Shown: one piece after another, positions 36,369 through 45,800 of the stretch
Layout of the letters: each line of letters begins with the position of its first letter
Position numbering within the stretch: the stretch's first letter is position 1
Assembly: GCF_000282595.1 (NCBI RefSeq)
Contig: NZ_AKIZ01000019.1
Span: 62,001-126,000 of the forward strand
Length of the DNA stretch: 64,000 bases
Source of the DNA: Phyllobacterium sp. YR531
GTDB lineage: Bacteria; Pseudomonadota; Alphaproteobacteria; Rhizobiales; Rhizobiaceae
Direction of reading: 5' to 3'
The notes under the pieces: generated by a model
The model's input: the letters and a program-made list of their open reading frames with translations, nothing else
Database searches by the model: none
Told to the model about the DNA's origin: nothing
Translations under genes and position numbers: made by a program

Positions 36369-36452
36369 ATGTACTCAAGAGCAGCGAACTTCTGGTTCAA
36401 TTTTGCAATATTTGCAGTGTTTATAACGCTTCTTCTTATGCTTAATCCGTAA
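36369..36452 (+). CDS. Membrane microprotein (27 residues)
   Basis: A 27-residue frame, ATG at 36369 and TAA at 36450-36452. It is preceded by AGGAGGTC, an essentially perfect Shine-Dalgarno at correct spacing, the strongest ribosome site in the neighbourhood. The product has five or six polar residues (YSRAAN) then an almost fully hydrophobic helix (FWFNFAIFAVFITLLLML) ending NP. This is the profile of regulatory or complex-stabilising microproteins. No family recognised. Confidence 0.5.
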   Translation: MYSRAANFWFNFAIFAVFITLLLMLNP

Positions 36453-36490
36453 GTTACCCCGAATTGAACCGATCAGACATCGAGAGTTGA

Positions 36491-37132
36491 ATGGTGCAGG
36501 CTGGACAGATCATTATCTTGAACGGTGCACCACGCTCAGGCAAATCATCCATTGTAAAAGCCATACAGGAAAGTTTCGATGGCATATGGATGAATCTGGG
36601 CGTGGACAATTACTCTGCAATTACTCCTGAAGCGCTGAGGCCGGGAATAGGACTTCGCCCGGGCGGTGAACGCCAGGATATCGAGCCAATCATCCCGGGG
36701 ATGTATGCCGCGCTATACGAATCCATTGCTGCACATAGCCGTCTGGGGTTTAATGTCGTTGCTGATTTCGGGCATCATGACGCCTATGCGCAGCCCCGAC
36801 ATATTCTGGCCGACTGTGCCCCCCGACTCCTAGACCTGCCCGTCATGTTCGTCGGGATACACTGCCCTATCGAAATCATCATGGAGCGGCGCAATGCAGG
36901 CCACCCCGGTCGCGAAGGTCTTTATGCGATGGGATCGGCCAATGAAGAAATTCCGGAGCCAGTCGCCCGATGGCAGAAGGAAGTGCACAAATCGCTCATT
37001 TATGATTTCGAGATCGATACTTCGACCGCAAGTCCGGCTGAATGCGCAAAACGCATAGGGCAAGCGCTTGCGGAACAGGGAAACAGGCCATCAGCATTTG
37101 AAAAAATGAGTTTTAGCAGAGCTGCAAGCTGA
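36491..37132 (+). CDS. Chloramphenicol phosphotransferase-like P-loop kinase
   Basis: A 213-residue P-loop protein. The Walker A GAPRSGKSS is at residues 12-20, and the rest follows the chloramphenicol 3-O-phosphotransferase (CPT) fold, including MNLGVDNY and VADFGHHDAYA, where the catalytic Asp would lie. True CPT comes from chloramphenicol producers. Relatives in proteobacteria are usually annotated only by similarity, so the natural substrate may be another hydroxyl compound. The ATG at 36491 follows CGAGAG. Confidence 0.8.
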   Translation: MVQAGQIIILNGAPRSGKSSIVKAIQESFDGIWMNLGVDNYSAITPEALRPGIGLRPGGERQDIEPIIPGMYAALYESIAAHSRLGFNVVADFGHHDAYAQPRHILADCAPRLLDLPVMFVGIHCPIEIIMERRNAGHPGREGLYAMGSANEEIPEPVARWQKEVHKSLIYDFEIDTSTASPAECAKRIGQALAEQGNRPSAFEKMSFSRAAS

Positions 37133-37313
37133 TTATTGATGGGCAGGCTACAGAGCCCGTGACAGGCTGGAATTTAACCTTTAAGGTCGTGGCGTAATCG
37201 TAAATCGTCTTTTGGCCAGGCTTGGCTTTTCGCGGCGTCAGAGGTTTCGGCCGCCAATTCACTCCAAACGACCGATTCCGTGAAGTATCCTGTTACAACC
37301 GGTAGGAGGCACC

Positions 37314-37454
37314 ATGGCCAAGGGTCAGCAACGCAGCAACAAAGAAACGCGCAAGCCGAAGAAGGAAAAAGTAGTCGCCAAGGCAGACGCTCCTTTCAGC
37401 TCAATGATGAAAAAGGCAGAGGCAACCACACCCAAGGGTAAGCCGAAAGCCTGA
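37314..37454 (+). CDS. Small Lys-rich protein (46 residues)
   Basis: An ATG to TGA frame of 46 residues with a TAGGAGG ribosome site. It is strongly basic (MAKGQQRSNKETRKPKKEKVV) with a conserved-looking Ser/Met patch (FSSMMKKAE) and a KGKPKA tail. This composition suggests an RNA- or ribosome-associated protein. I believe similar short basic proteins are common in Rhizobiales but cannot name a family. A strong terminator follows at 37466. Confidence 0.7.
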   Translation: MAKGQQRSNKETRKPKKEKVVAKADAPFSSMMKKAEATTPKGKPKA

Positions 37455-37465
37455 TTTTTATATAT

Positions 37466-37498
37466 GCCGGGCGATGCAAGACACACCCATCGCCCGGC
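37466..37498 (+). terminator. Terminator after the small Lys-rich gene
   Basis: An 11-base perfect GC-rich stem (37466-37476 with 37488-37498) and an 11-base loop, starting 11 bases after the stop. The T-rich stretch that follows is imperfect (GTTCTCATTTTT). Confidence 0.75.
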
Positions 37499-37591
37499 AA
37501 GTTCTCATTTTTCAATACAAGAACAAAAAGAGAACAAAATCCTTTTCAAATATGTTTGGTTGTGGCAGTATTTTTGAAAAGGAGATTCCAG

Positions 37592-37789
37592 ATGAATGCG
37601 ATCCTGAGACAACCGGAAGACGAAATTGATGAGGCGCTCGCCTATCATCAGGGTGATGCCAGAGCCACAGTCGCAGCCCTTCTTGCCGAGCGCGACTTCC
37701 TTTTGCGCGAGATCGAATACGCAACTCTCGCGATGTCTTACGGCTTTGCCCGGGGGTGGAAGCCCGCCGGCGAAAAGATTGCGCGATAG
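37592..37789 (+). CDS. Small conserved-looking protein (65 residues)
   Basis: A 65-residue frame at an ATG with an AAAGGAG ribosome site. Predicted helical (EIDEALAYHQGDARATVAALLAERD), followed by FLLREIEYATLAMS and an aromatic tail GFARGWKP. It is soluble and acidic to neutral, with no signal peptide. No function is assignable; the strong ribosome site and coherent helix pattern support coding. Confidence 0.65.
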   Translation: MNAILRQPEDEIDEALAYHQGDARATVAALLAERDFLLREIEYATLAMSYGFARGWKPAGEKIAR

Positions 37790-37839
37790 ACTTGGCGACC
37801 TTCGCGTGTCATGATTGTAAGCTAACAATGTGAGACACG

Positions 37840-38106
37840 ATGAAACATAGCCCAAAACAACTGCCGGAAGTCGGCGTGCGCCCAAAGCGGGTGCTTAGCC
37901 CCTCGGAGCAGAAAAGTCTGGCTACTACAGCCGCTGCCTCCGCCATCATCAATGACGAGACCAATAAGTGGGAAAGCAAGACTGCACGCTTGAAGGCGCT
38001 TCGTCTTGCGAAAGAGGCTGCTGACGAGGCAGAGCTTGCGGCACAGCCGCCAAAGGCCGCATCAAAATCCAAAGCAAAGACGCCTCGGACGACAAAAACC
38101 AAGTAA
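37840..38106 (+). CDS. Hypothetical basic, Ala/Lys-rich protein (88 residues)
   Basis: An 88-residue protein, mainly helical in the middle (KSLATTAAASAIINDETNKW, then ESKTARLKALRLAKEAADEAE), with a disordered Lys/Thr/Pro tail. It could bind nucleic acid or a partner through a short coiled coil. There is no recognised family, and only GAGAC precedes the ATG. Confidence 0.55.
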   Translation: MKHSPKQLPEVGVRPKRVLSPSEQKSLATTAAASAIINDETNKWESKTARLKALRLAKEAADEAELAAQPPKAASKSKAKTPRTTKTK

Positions 38107-38430
38107 CTATACTGTCGAAGTGAGCAAGACAGAGGCTGACGCGCTGTATTTATGATTTTCTGTATTCAGAATTCAGGAAATAGTATTCAGTTAAAATCGC
38201 GTCGCTCTGATTGATATATTACGCTTGGGAAAGTCTTTGTATTTATTTCTGACGGCCTGCATTGACGAAACAGGTGCTTCGCCTTATATGTCTGGTATCG
38301 GTATTTGGTAGTTAGTTAATAGTTTTATTGCGTCACAGGCGCTCTGAAAGATCCTTCTTCAAAAATCGAGCTAAAAACTGCATGGCGCGTCGTGCCCTGT
38401 ATTAAAATATTTCCATTGAAAGGGTTCATC
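38107..38430 (+). promoter_or_regulatory. AT-rich leader and promoter region of the cold-shock gene
   Basis: About 320 bases without a gene. AT-rich, with three ATTCAG hexamers (38164, 38171, 38185). The stretch just before the cspA ATG is long enough to act as a folded 5' leader, as in known cold-shock genes whose leaders switch structure with temperature. No explicit structure was computed. Confidence 0.4.
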
Positions 38431-38640
38431 ATGAGCACTGGAACAGTAAAGTGGTTCAATTCCACAAAGGGCTTCGGCTTCATTCAACCTGATGACGGTT
38501 CGGCAGACGTGTTCGTTCACATCTCCGCAGTTGAGCGCGCTGGTTTGCGCAGCCTCAATGACGGTCAGAAGATCACATTCGAATTGGTCCGTGACAACAA
38601 GTCCGGCAAGATGACTGCTGATCAGCTTCAGGCTGGTTGA
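38431..38640 (+). CDS. cspA: Cold-shock protein (CspA family)
   Basis: A 69-residue CSD protein. [15 protein letters not shown] (RNP1) and DVFVHISAV (RNP2) are intact. It is an RNA chaperone that melts secondary structure and antiterminates. The ATG at 38431 has a GAAAGGG site; the longer frame from 38392 lacks homology in its first 13 residues. A terminator follows 67 bases later. Confidence 0.95.
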   Translation: MSTGTVKWFNSTKGFGFIQPDDGSADVFVHISAVERAGLRSLNDGQKITFELVRDNKSGKMTADQLQAG

Positions 38641-39022
38641 TTATAATTCGTCTTCGCGGTCTTTGACCACGGATGTACTGGCACTGATAGCAAAGACGAG
38701 TTTGAGAAGGTCGGGTTTTCCCGGCCTTTTATTTTGCCCGAATTCTGGACTCGAATATCCATCTTTGGCGATACACCAACCTCGTGTCAGTAATTCTCTC
38801 TGGACGATACGATTTATGGGTGGGTGGCTGGATAACGCCTACACGCTTGTGGCGCGAGATCGTGCTGGCAAATCTGGAAAAGCTGTAATTCCTTGCCATT
38901 TCCACGACATTTCAGCGCAACGATCAAGAAACCACTGGAAAGACCGGCGCTGAAATCACACAGTATGATTCGGTTTTGGCAGGCCTTTGTTGATGGTCTG
39001 CGGTTCGAAGGAGTACCCGTTC
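38641..39022. other. Intergenic region between cold-shock gene and dadA
   Basis: About 380 bases with the cspA terminator at its left end and the dadA ribosome site (GAAGGAG at 39007-39013) at its right. No supported gene or clear repeat was seen between; the dadA promoter must lie here. Confidence 0.5.
38707..38735 (+). terminator. Rho-independent terminator of the cold-shock gene
   Basis: A 9-base stem with one G-U pair (38707-38715 with 38720-38728), TTTT loop, followed by a T-rich tail (TTATTTT). Confidence 0.85.
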
Positions 39023-40279
39023 ATGAAAGTTCTTGTCCTTGGCAGTGGCGTCGTCGGTGTCACATCAGCGTGGTATCTTGCGCAGGCAGGACATGAAGTC
39101 GTGGTGGTCGACCGCCAGCCCGGACCTGCACGGGAAACCAGCTTTGCCAATGCTGGCGAAATTTCTCCAGGATATTCTTCGCCTTGGGCAGGTCCCGGCG
39201 TTCCAATAAAAGCCATCAAATGGATGCTGATGCATTTCGGACCGCTCGTCGTCAGGCCGAAGTTCGATCCCTACATGGCACTGTGGCTGGTAAAGATGCT
39301 GCGTAATTGCACATCCGCACGCTATGCCCGCAACAAGGCCCGCATGGTGCCTATCGCGGAATATAGTCGCGACAGTTTGAAAGCCCTGCGCGGAGAGACT
39401 GGCATTGCATATGAAGAACGCACGCAAGGCACGTTGCAGCTTTTCCGCACCCAGAGCCAATATGACGGCACAGGCGGCGATATTGACGTCCTGAAGCAGT
39501 TCGGCGTGCCCTACAATCTGCTCGACCCAGAAGGCTGCATAGCGGCCGAACCGGCGCTGGCCAATGTGCGCGGAAAATTTGTCGGCGGTTTGCAACTGCC
39601 GGGCGATGAAACCGGCGACTGCCAGATGTTTACCGAAAAGCTTGCAGCACTATGTGCCGAAGCTGGCGTAACGTTCCGCTACAACACCACCATTACGTCG
39701 ATCAACACAAGCACGAACAAGATCGCCAGCGTTTCAACGGAAACGGAAGAGCTGACCGCTGATGCCTATGTAATGGCATTCGGCAGCTATTCGCCATTCC
39801 TTTTGCGGCGGATCGGCGTCCACATTCCTGTCTATCCGGTAAAAGGTTATTCCATCACTGTTCCGATTACCGATCCGGAGGGTGCTCCGGTTTCTACCGT
39901 CATGGATGAAAGCTACAAGGTTGCGATCACCCGCCTTGGCGACCGTATTCGTGTTGGCGGCACCGCAGAGATTTCCGGTTACGACCTGACATTGCGTGAA
40001 GCGCGGCGCGGAACACTGGCCCACTCTGTCGGCGATCTCTTCCCCAAGGGCGGCGATATTTCAAAAGCGAGTTTCTGGACCGGCCTGCGCCCGATGACTC
40101 CAGATGGCCCACCCATCATTGGTGGCGGGACAAAATATTCCAATCTCTATCTCAATACCGGTCACGGAACATTGGGGTGGACAATGGCATGCGGATCCGG
40201 CCGTGTTCTCGCCGATCTTGTCTCGGGTAAATCGCCGGATGTCGATGCTTCGCCGCTCAACATCAGTCGATATGTATGA
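39023..40279 (+). CDS. dadA: D-amino-acid dehydrogenase (small subunit type)
   Basis: A 418-residue flavoprotein. [15 protein letters not shown] (residues 6-20) is the FAD Rossmann motif, [17 protein letters not shown] is the DadA signature, and [14 protein letters not shown] and [14 protein letters not shown] close the FAD domain. It oxidises D-alanine and other D-amino acids to keto acids, feeding the respiratory chain. No dadX racemase is adjacent. The ATG at 39023 with GAAGGAG 9 bases upstream is the clear start. Confidence 0.93.
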   Translation: MKVLVLGSGVVGVTSAWYLAQAGHEVVVVDRQPGPARETSFANAGEISPGYSSPWAGPGVPIKAIKWMLMHFGPLVVRPKFDPYMALWLVKMLRNCTSARYARNKARMVPIAEYSRDSLKALRGETGIAYEERTQGTLQLFRTQSQYDGTGGDIDVLKQFGVPYNLLDPEGCIAAEPALANVRGKFVGGLQLPGDETGDCQMFTEKLAALCAEAGVTFRYNTTITSINTSTNKIASVSTETEELTADAYVMAFGSYSPFLLRRIGVHIPVYPVKGYSITVPITDPEGAPVSTVMDESYKVAITRLGDRIRVGGTAEISGYDLTLREARRGTLAHSVGDLFPKGGDISKASFWTGLRPMTPDGPPIIGGGTKYSNLYLNTGHGTLGWTMACGSGRVLADLVSGKSPDVDASPLNISRYV

Positions 40280-40424
40280 GGCCAGAAACAACTAAGTGCT
40301 TTAAAACATTACAAATTGTTTAGGTTTGCGTTCAGTTTTCGTTCATTTCCCGAGGCATACAACCATTGCGTGTCTGAATAATCATGGTCTTCCCCCAAGC
40401 CATGCAGCTCACGAGGAAACGAAA

Positions 40425-40760
40425 ATGAAAAAGATCGCTCTGGCAGCAATTGCCATATCACTCCTGGCCACCCCAGCCGCTTTTGCTCAGCAACGGCACG
40501 ATCAGGGTCGCCACTACGACCAGAAGCGGGAACATGTCGTTAAGAAGCGCATCGTTACCAAGAAGGTTGTGGTCAAGAAAACCCGCTGGTCTCGCGGCCA
40601 TGCATTGCCTTCAAACTACCGCCGCAACGTGGTGCGCGACTATAATCGCTATCACCTGCGCACGCCGCCACGTGGATATCACTGGGTTAGAGCAGACGAT
40701 AATTATGTGCTGATCGGCATTACGTCCGGGATCATCTCAGCGCTGGTTCAGGCGCGATAA
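40425..40760 (+). CDS. RcnB-family periplasmic protein
   Basis: A 111-residue protein with a signal peptide (IALAAIAISLLATPAAFAQQ, cleavage near residue 20), a His/Lys-rich basic middle (HDQGRHYDQK, KKRIVTKKVVVKK) and the RcnB-type C-terminus (LRTPPRGYHWVRADDNYVLIG). RcnB of E. coli modulates Ni/Co export from the periplasm; metal specificity here is not known. A bidirectional-looking terminator at 40771 separates it from pbpC. Confidence 0.85.
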   Translation: MKKIALAAIAISLLATPAAFAQQRHDQGRHYDQKREHVVKKRIVTKKVVVKKTRWSRGHALPSNYRRNVVRDYNRYHLRTPPRGYHWVRADDNYVLIGITSGIISALVQAR

Positions 40761-40770
40761 TCACAAAACA

Positions 40771-40800
40771 GAAAAGCGGCGGCCTCCAGCGCCGCTTTTC
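40771..40800. terminator. Terminator between rcnB-like gene and pbpC, usable in both directions
   Basis: An 11-base perfect stem (40771-40781 with 40790-40800), 8-base loop, with short A- and T-runs built into the two arm ends so that each strand ends in TTTT. It lies between two convergent genes: it starts 10 bases after the plus gene and directly abuts the pbpC stop. Confidence 0.75.
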
Positions 40801-42885
40801 CTAATCTATGAATACGCGAACCGTTGCGGCTCGACCGATGGAATCAATCACAGTCAATGTTGAATAACCTCCTCCATCTGGCGTCCATTGATTGACACGC
40901 CGTCGCGACATATCCGGTAAAGGCTTGCCGTTGGCGAGCCAGCGAAACGGCGCTCTACCCCCCTGCAATTTCAACACAAGCGGATTGATTGCGCTGCCTG
41001 ATTTCGCGCCAAGATCAACCCGTGCTCCTTCCGGCGGATATACTATCTGTGGGGCGGGCTCACGCGTCGTGGACGCCAAGAGACCGCTTGGCGTCATGGA
41101 AAAGCGGCGCTGGCTTATGGGCAACTCTGCCTGCGCAATTCGCACGGCCCCGGCCGGAGCACGCGGCAATGGCGTTATTGCAATGCCGGATTTTGCAAAG
41201 CCTTCAAACAGTATTGGCGCTGCGGAGCCAAAGCCGGTTATGCCGGGAACAGCGCTATTATCCGGTCGTCCGACCCAGACACCCAAAACATAGGCGCCAT
41301 CAAAGCCGACAGACCATGCGTCGCGGTAGCCATAGCTTGTACCGGTTTTGTAGGCGATGCCACGCTGACCAGCGCCAAGAGGTGGCATAACGCCAGACAG
41401 GATATCGGCAATGTGCCAGGCGGCCACTGGTTCGAGCAATGGCTCACCCTCGATCACCGCCGGCTTCTCCCGAATACCATCACCTAAAAGAACCGGCCTG
41501 CCCTGATTGGCCAAAGCGGCATAGAGTTGGACAAGATCTTTCAGCGTTGTACCGACACCACCAAGACCAATTGCCAATCCGGGCGCTTCATTGACAGGTA
41601 ACACGGGCCGCACCTCGGCACGTCGGAAACGAACCATCAAACGTGTCGGGCCCACCACGTCAAGCAGGCGCACAGCCGGAACATTCAGCGACAATTGCAG
41701 TGCCTGCCTGACACTGACATCACCCTGATAGCTCATATCGAAATTGCGAGGCCTGTATCCGAAAAAGTCTGTCGGACGATCCTCGATCATGGTTTCCTGA
41801 CTGACCAGACCATCCTCAAAGGCAAGCCCGTAAATGAAGGGCTTCAATGTGGAACCCGGCGAACGGTTGATGCGGGTCATGTCGATCCATCCGGAACGGC
41901 TCGCATCAAAATAGTCGGCAGAGCCAACTTCGCCGACGATCTCGCCGGTCCGCGCATCGGCCATGACCATGGCTATCGAAAGTTTTGGCCCGAGCTTTGT
42001 TGCTGCATCACGCGCAACCGTCTCAAGCCCCTGCTGAATCTTTCGGCGCAGTGTGGTCTGGTGGCGTTTGACTTGCGGTTCTTTTCGTAATGCCGCCTCA
42101 GCGAGATGTGCGGCTAACGCCGGCAGCTGTAACCGGCGGGACGAAACAGCAATGAGGCTGGCGCGTTCCGCCTCGCCCTCGCCCACGATCTTTTCAACTG
42201 CCATACGTTTCAGAACACGGTCGCGTGCATTGGCAGCGGCAGCAGCATTACGATCTGGACGGCGTTTTTCAGGCAGTTGCGGCAAGGCAACCAAAAGCGC
42301 GGCTTCAGAAACCGTGAGCCGTCGTGGTTCCTTTCCGAAGTAACTGAGGCTTGCCGCACGCACGCCTTCAAGGTTACCACCATAAGGCGCACGGCTGAGA
42401 TAAAGATCGAGAATCTCCGACTTGCTCAGTCGGCGCTCAATCTGCAATGCACGCAAGACCTGCTGGAACTTTGCAGTCAGTGACCGGCCTTCACGCGGCT
42501 CGATGAGGCGGGCCACCTGCATGGACAGTGTAGAAGCGCCGGACACGATACGGCCATGAGTTACAAGCTGATAGGCGGCCCGGCCCAAGGCCAATGGATC
42601 TACACCACGATGATCCCAAAAACGCTGATCTTCATAGGCAATCAGCATGCGGACAAATTGCGGATCGACATCTTTCGTGGTTGTGCCCAGCCGCCAGCGG
42701 CCTTCGGCAGTAGCGAAAGCGCGAAGCAACTGACCATCTGCGTCAAGAACTTCAGTCGAAACTTCGCGTGCTTTTTCCAGAGGCGGCGGAAAAGCGTGAT
42801 CCGCCGCATCAAGGCCAAAAGCCATTACGGTGGCCAATACGAGATTGGCCGAGACGCCGATGCAAAATGTCCGCCAAGTGAACAT
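40801..42885 (-). CDS. pbpC: Penicillin-binding protein 1C (bifunctional peptidoglycan synthase)
   Basis: A 694-residue class A PBP with a short cytoplasmic/TM start, glycosyltransferase motifs EDQRFWDHRGVDPLA and GASTLSMQVARLI, then a transpeptidase with SPGSTLKPFIYG (SxxK), SLN in LSLNVP, and KTGTSYGYRDAW. The C-terminal 85 residues form the PBP1C-specific BiPBP_C domain. It polymerises and crosslinks peptidoglycan in the periplasm. It is translationally coupled to the alpha-2-macroglobulin gene (TAATG overlap), the conserved pairing in which the two are thought to cooperate in cell-wall repair and defence. Confidence 0.95.
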   Translation of the reverse strand: MFTWRTFCIGVSANLVLATVMAFGLDAADHAFPPPLEKAREVSTEVLDADGQLLRAFATAEGRWRLGTTTKDVDPQFVRMLIAYEDQRFWDHRGVDPLALGRAAYQLVTHGRIVSGASTLSMQVARLIEPREGRSLTAKFQQVLRALQIERRLSKSEILDLYLSRAPYGGNLEGVRAASLSYFGKEPRRLTVSEAALLVALPQLPEKRRPDRNAAAAANARDRVLKRMAVEKIVGEGEAERASLIAVSSRRLQLPALAAHLAEAALRKEPQVKRHQTTLRRKIQQGLETVARDAATKLGPKLSIAMVMADARTGEIVGEVGSADYFDASRSGWIDMTRINRSPGSTLKPFIYGLAFEDGLVSQETMIEDRPTDFFGYRPRNFDMSYQGDVSVRQALQLSLNVPAVRLLDVVGPTRLMVRFRRAEVRPVLPVNEAPGLAIGLGGVGTTLKDLVQLYAALANQGRPVLLGDGIREKPAVIEGEPLLEPVAAWHIADILSGVMPPLGAGQRGIAYKTGTSYGYRDAWSVGFDGAYVLGVWVGRPDNSAVPGITGFGSAAPILFEGFAKSGIAITPLPRAPAGAVRIAQAELPISQRRFSMTPSGLLASTTREPAPQIVYPPEGARVDLGAKSGSAINPLVLKLQGGRAPFRWLANGKPLPDMSRRRVNQWTPDGGGYSTLTVIDSIGRAATVRVFID

Positions 42886-45800
42886 TATTGTGCTTCGACG
42901 ACCTCCATACGGCCTGACGCGGTGCGAGCCGAGAACTGTGGACGATACATGTCCTCCACACTGGCCGCAGGATGGCTATAATTGCCCGGTGTCACTGCGC
43001 GGACCACATAAGCCAACGTAATCTCGCTATTGTCACTGGGAACGCGATCAAAGGCAGCGACAAACCTGTCGCTGCGGAACTCGGTATGAGCCGCCTCAAC
43101 TTCACCTATCCAGTCAAAATTGGTCAGGCTCGCACTATTGACCAATCCGGGATTGTCGATTTCAAAACCGGCTGGAAGCAAGTCGGTTACCAGAATGCGC
43201 GAGGGCCATCTATTGTTCTCGGTAACTTTCAGAACAACAACGTAGCGCTCATTCTGCTTGGCTTCGCTGACATTGGCCTCAGTGCCATCGAGCGTATAGT
43301 AGGTCCGCTGAATGTTGAACCCATCGCCGCCTGCAGGCAGAGGCTGAGATGGCGCCGCAACTGTTGTCACAACCGCAGCAACCGGTGCAGAACTGGTGTT
43401 CGTAACCGTTATGGGCGATGCCAGAAGCTCATCACCAGTAATCCGCGACGTGTAGCCGCCTGTATGGGCAGTGCCGTTGATATCCAGCCTCAGATCGCTG
43501 TCGCCATCTTGAATGGCACGTGCGGCCAGCAGCATCCATGTCTGCTCCTGTGTGCTGGTATAGCGTTTGCTTTCCCACTGATCCGCAACGATTTTCGAAA
43601 GCTGTGGAATGATTGCAGGAACCGGACGGCTCTCTGCCGCCAAGGCCAGCACTGCGGCCCCATCGCGCAGTGATGAACCGTAGTCCGAGCGCGAAAGGCT
43701 GACATTGCTCAACAGCGATGTCTGGCCGACAATGCTGGTGAAGATGCTTTGTGAACGCTGACCGTCGCCATAGAGCGAAAGTGCAGCCGCAATATGCGCT
43801 TTCGCCAGAGGCGTCGGGAACTCAGACAGCATCGTATCGGCATAGTAACGCAGGTCGCTGATTGCGGCCTTGCGATTACGTGCCAGCACATAGAGCGCAT
43901 AGGCAATCTCATTACCCTGATCCTTGATATTAACATCATAGCTCAGCGAATTCTGAAGATTATCCAGCGCCTGTACCAGTGCCTGTTCCGGCACTTCATA
44001 TTTCTGTTCGCGTGCACGGGTGAGGAAGTCGGTGACATAGGCGTCGAGCCAAAGATCGCCGGAACCCGGACCCCACAAGCCAAAGCTGCCCGACGAAGAC
44101 TGATAGGCGAGAACACGATAAATCGCCTCCTGCACGCGCTTCTGCACTTCGCCGTCTTCACCCATGCCTGACTTTTTTGCCAGTTCACTCATATAGAGCA
44201 GCGGCAAAGCCCGGCTGGTGGTCTGCTCGGCGCACCCGTATGGGTAACGATCCAGAGTCATGAGGATGGCAGGAATATCGAATGCTGCCGATCTTGTAAC
44301 ATTGAGACTGATTGAAGCGCCTTCAAGAATATTACCGGCAAGCAGTTCGCCATCAACCTTGACGCTCGCATTCGGTGCAAGCTTGATGGGCTTGCGAACA
44401 GTCATTGGCAAGGTTGCAGGGCGAACAGGCAGATTAAGCGTTTGTTCGAGCGAGAGTCCTGCAGTGTTTGACAGTTTTACTGAAACAATGCCGTCACCCG
44501 GGTGAATGCCGACAAGCGGCAGGGTAAGATCGAATTTTCCGCCAGCGGTCAGGTTGATCGCCTGTGATGCTCCTGGTTGCTCCACTTGAACAGCAGGGTT
44601 ACTCGTGACCTGTACCTGATACTCGCCAGCCGGTGCATCCGTATTTGCGATATCCAATCGCAGGGAAGCCCTGTCGCCGGGGGTAAGGAATTTCGGCAAG
44701 CTGGCCGTGACAACGACAGGGTCGCGAATGATCACATCCGAAGTAGCATGACCTACGCCAGACTTGGACCAAGCAACCGCCATGACGCGTGCCGTGCCAT
44801 TAAATTGCGGAATGTCAAAGCTGACATTGGCCTTACCTTCCGCATCCAGCTTTACCGGACCGGAGAAGAAAGCGACGAGTTTTTCGGTCGGCGGATTGCC
44901 CTGCACAGGCATCTGCGCGCCGTCACCACCTGTCCGCAGCTTGCCGGTTGCGCCCTGCGAGCCGTCAATCAGACGCCCGTAAAGATCACGAATTTCAAGA
45001 CCAAGCTGACGCTGACCAAAGTACCACGTATCGGGGTCTGGAGCTTCGTAGCGCGTCAGATTGAGGATACCGACATCGACTGCGGCAACCGTAACGAAAG
45101 CGTTCTCATTCGCGCCCGCACCGGTAACCTGCAAGGCGACATTCAGTTGCTGTCGGGGCTCAGTCTTCTGCGGTGTATCGAGCTTGACGGCGAGCTTGCG
45201 ATCTCCGGGATTCACATTAAGCCATTTGATGCCGATAGCACGCATAGGCATATGGGATTCCTGCGCATCGCCCGGACGGAACAAAGTCGCCGTGACATAA
45301 GCGCCTGCACCCCACTCAGCCGTAACTGGAATATCAACCTCACCACCTTCGGCACCAATGCTGGCCTTTGCCGTCGTCAAAAGACTTTCAGCGCCGACCG
45401 TAACCAAAAGCTCGCCAGCAAACCGCGAGGAAACCTTAAGCTTAGCGATGTCGCCGGGAGCATATTGCTCCTTATCCAGCGCAATTTCCAAGCCGTCAGG
45501 CGTTTCAGTAGAAGTCGCTTCAACATAGTAGCCAGCATCGAACTCGACGCTTGATGTCGGACCATCAGCAGCGGCAGTTTCAACTTCCAGCCGGAAGCGC
45601 CCCCAAGTGACCGGAACCGAGATGGCACCACCATCGGTCGTAACGTCGACGGTGCCATTGGCAACCTGCTTGGTAGACAGGATAGGCTCGTATTTCCACG
45701 AGCTGCCATCGCGGTACCACTGGTAGTTCCGCTCGACGCTCAGCAACTTCCATGAAAGGCCTTGCGTGGCCTGTTTCTGACCGTTCGCATCAAGAGCAAT

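Noticed and set aside
37505-37885. Minus-strand open frame opposite the small plus-strand genes
   Set aside because: Low-complexity shadow frame over two genes with good ribosome sites; no start signal or recognisable domain.
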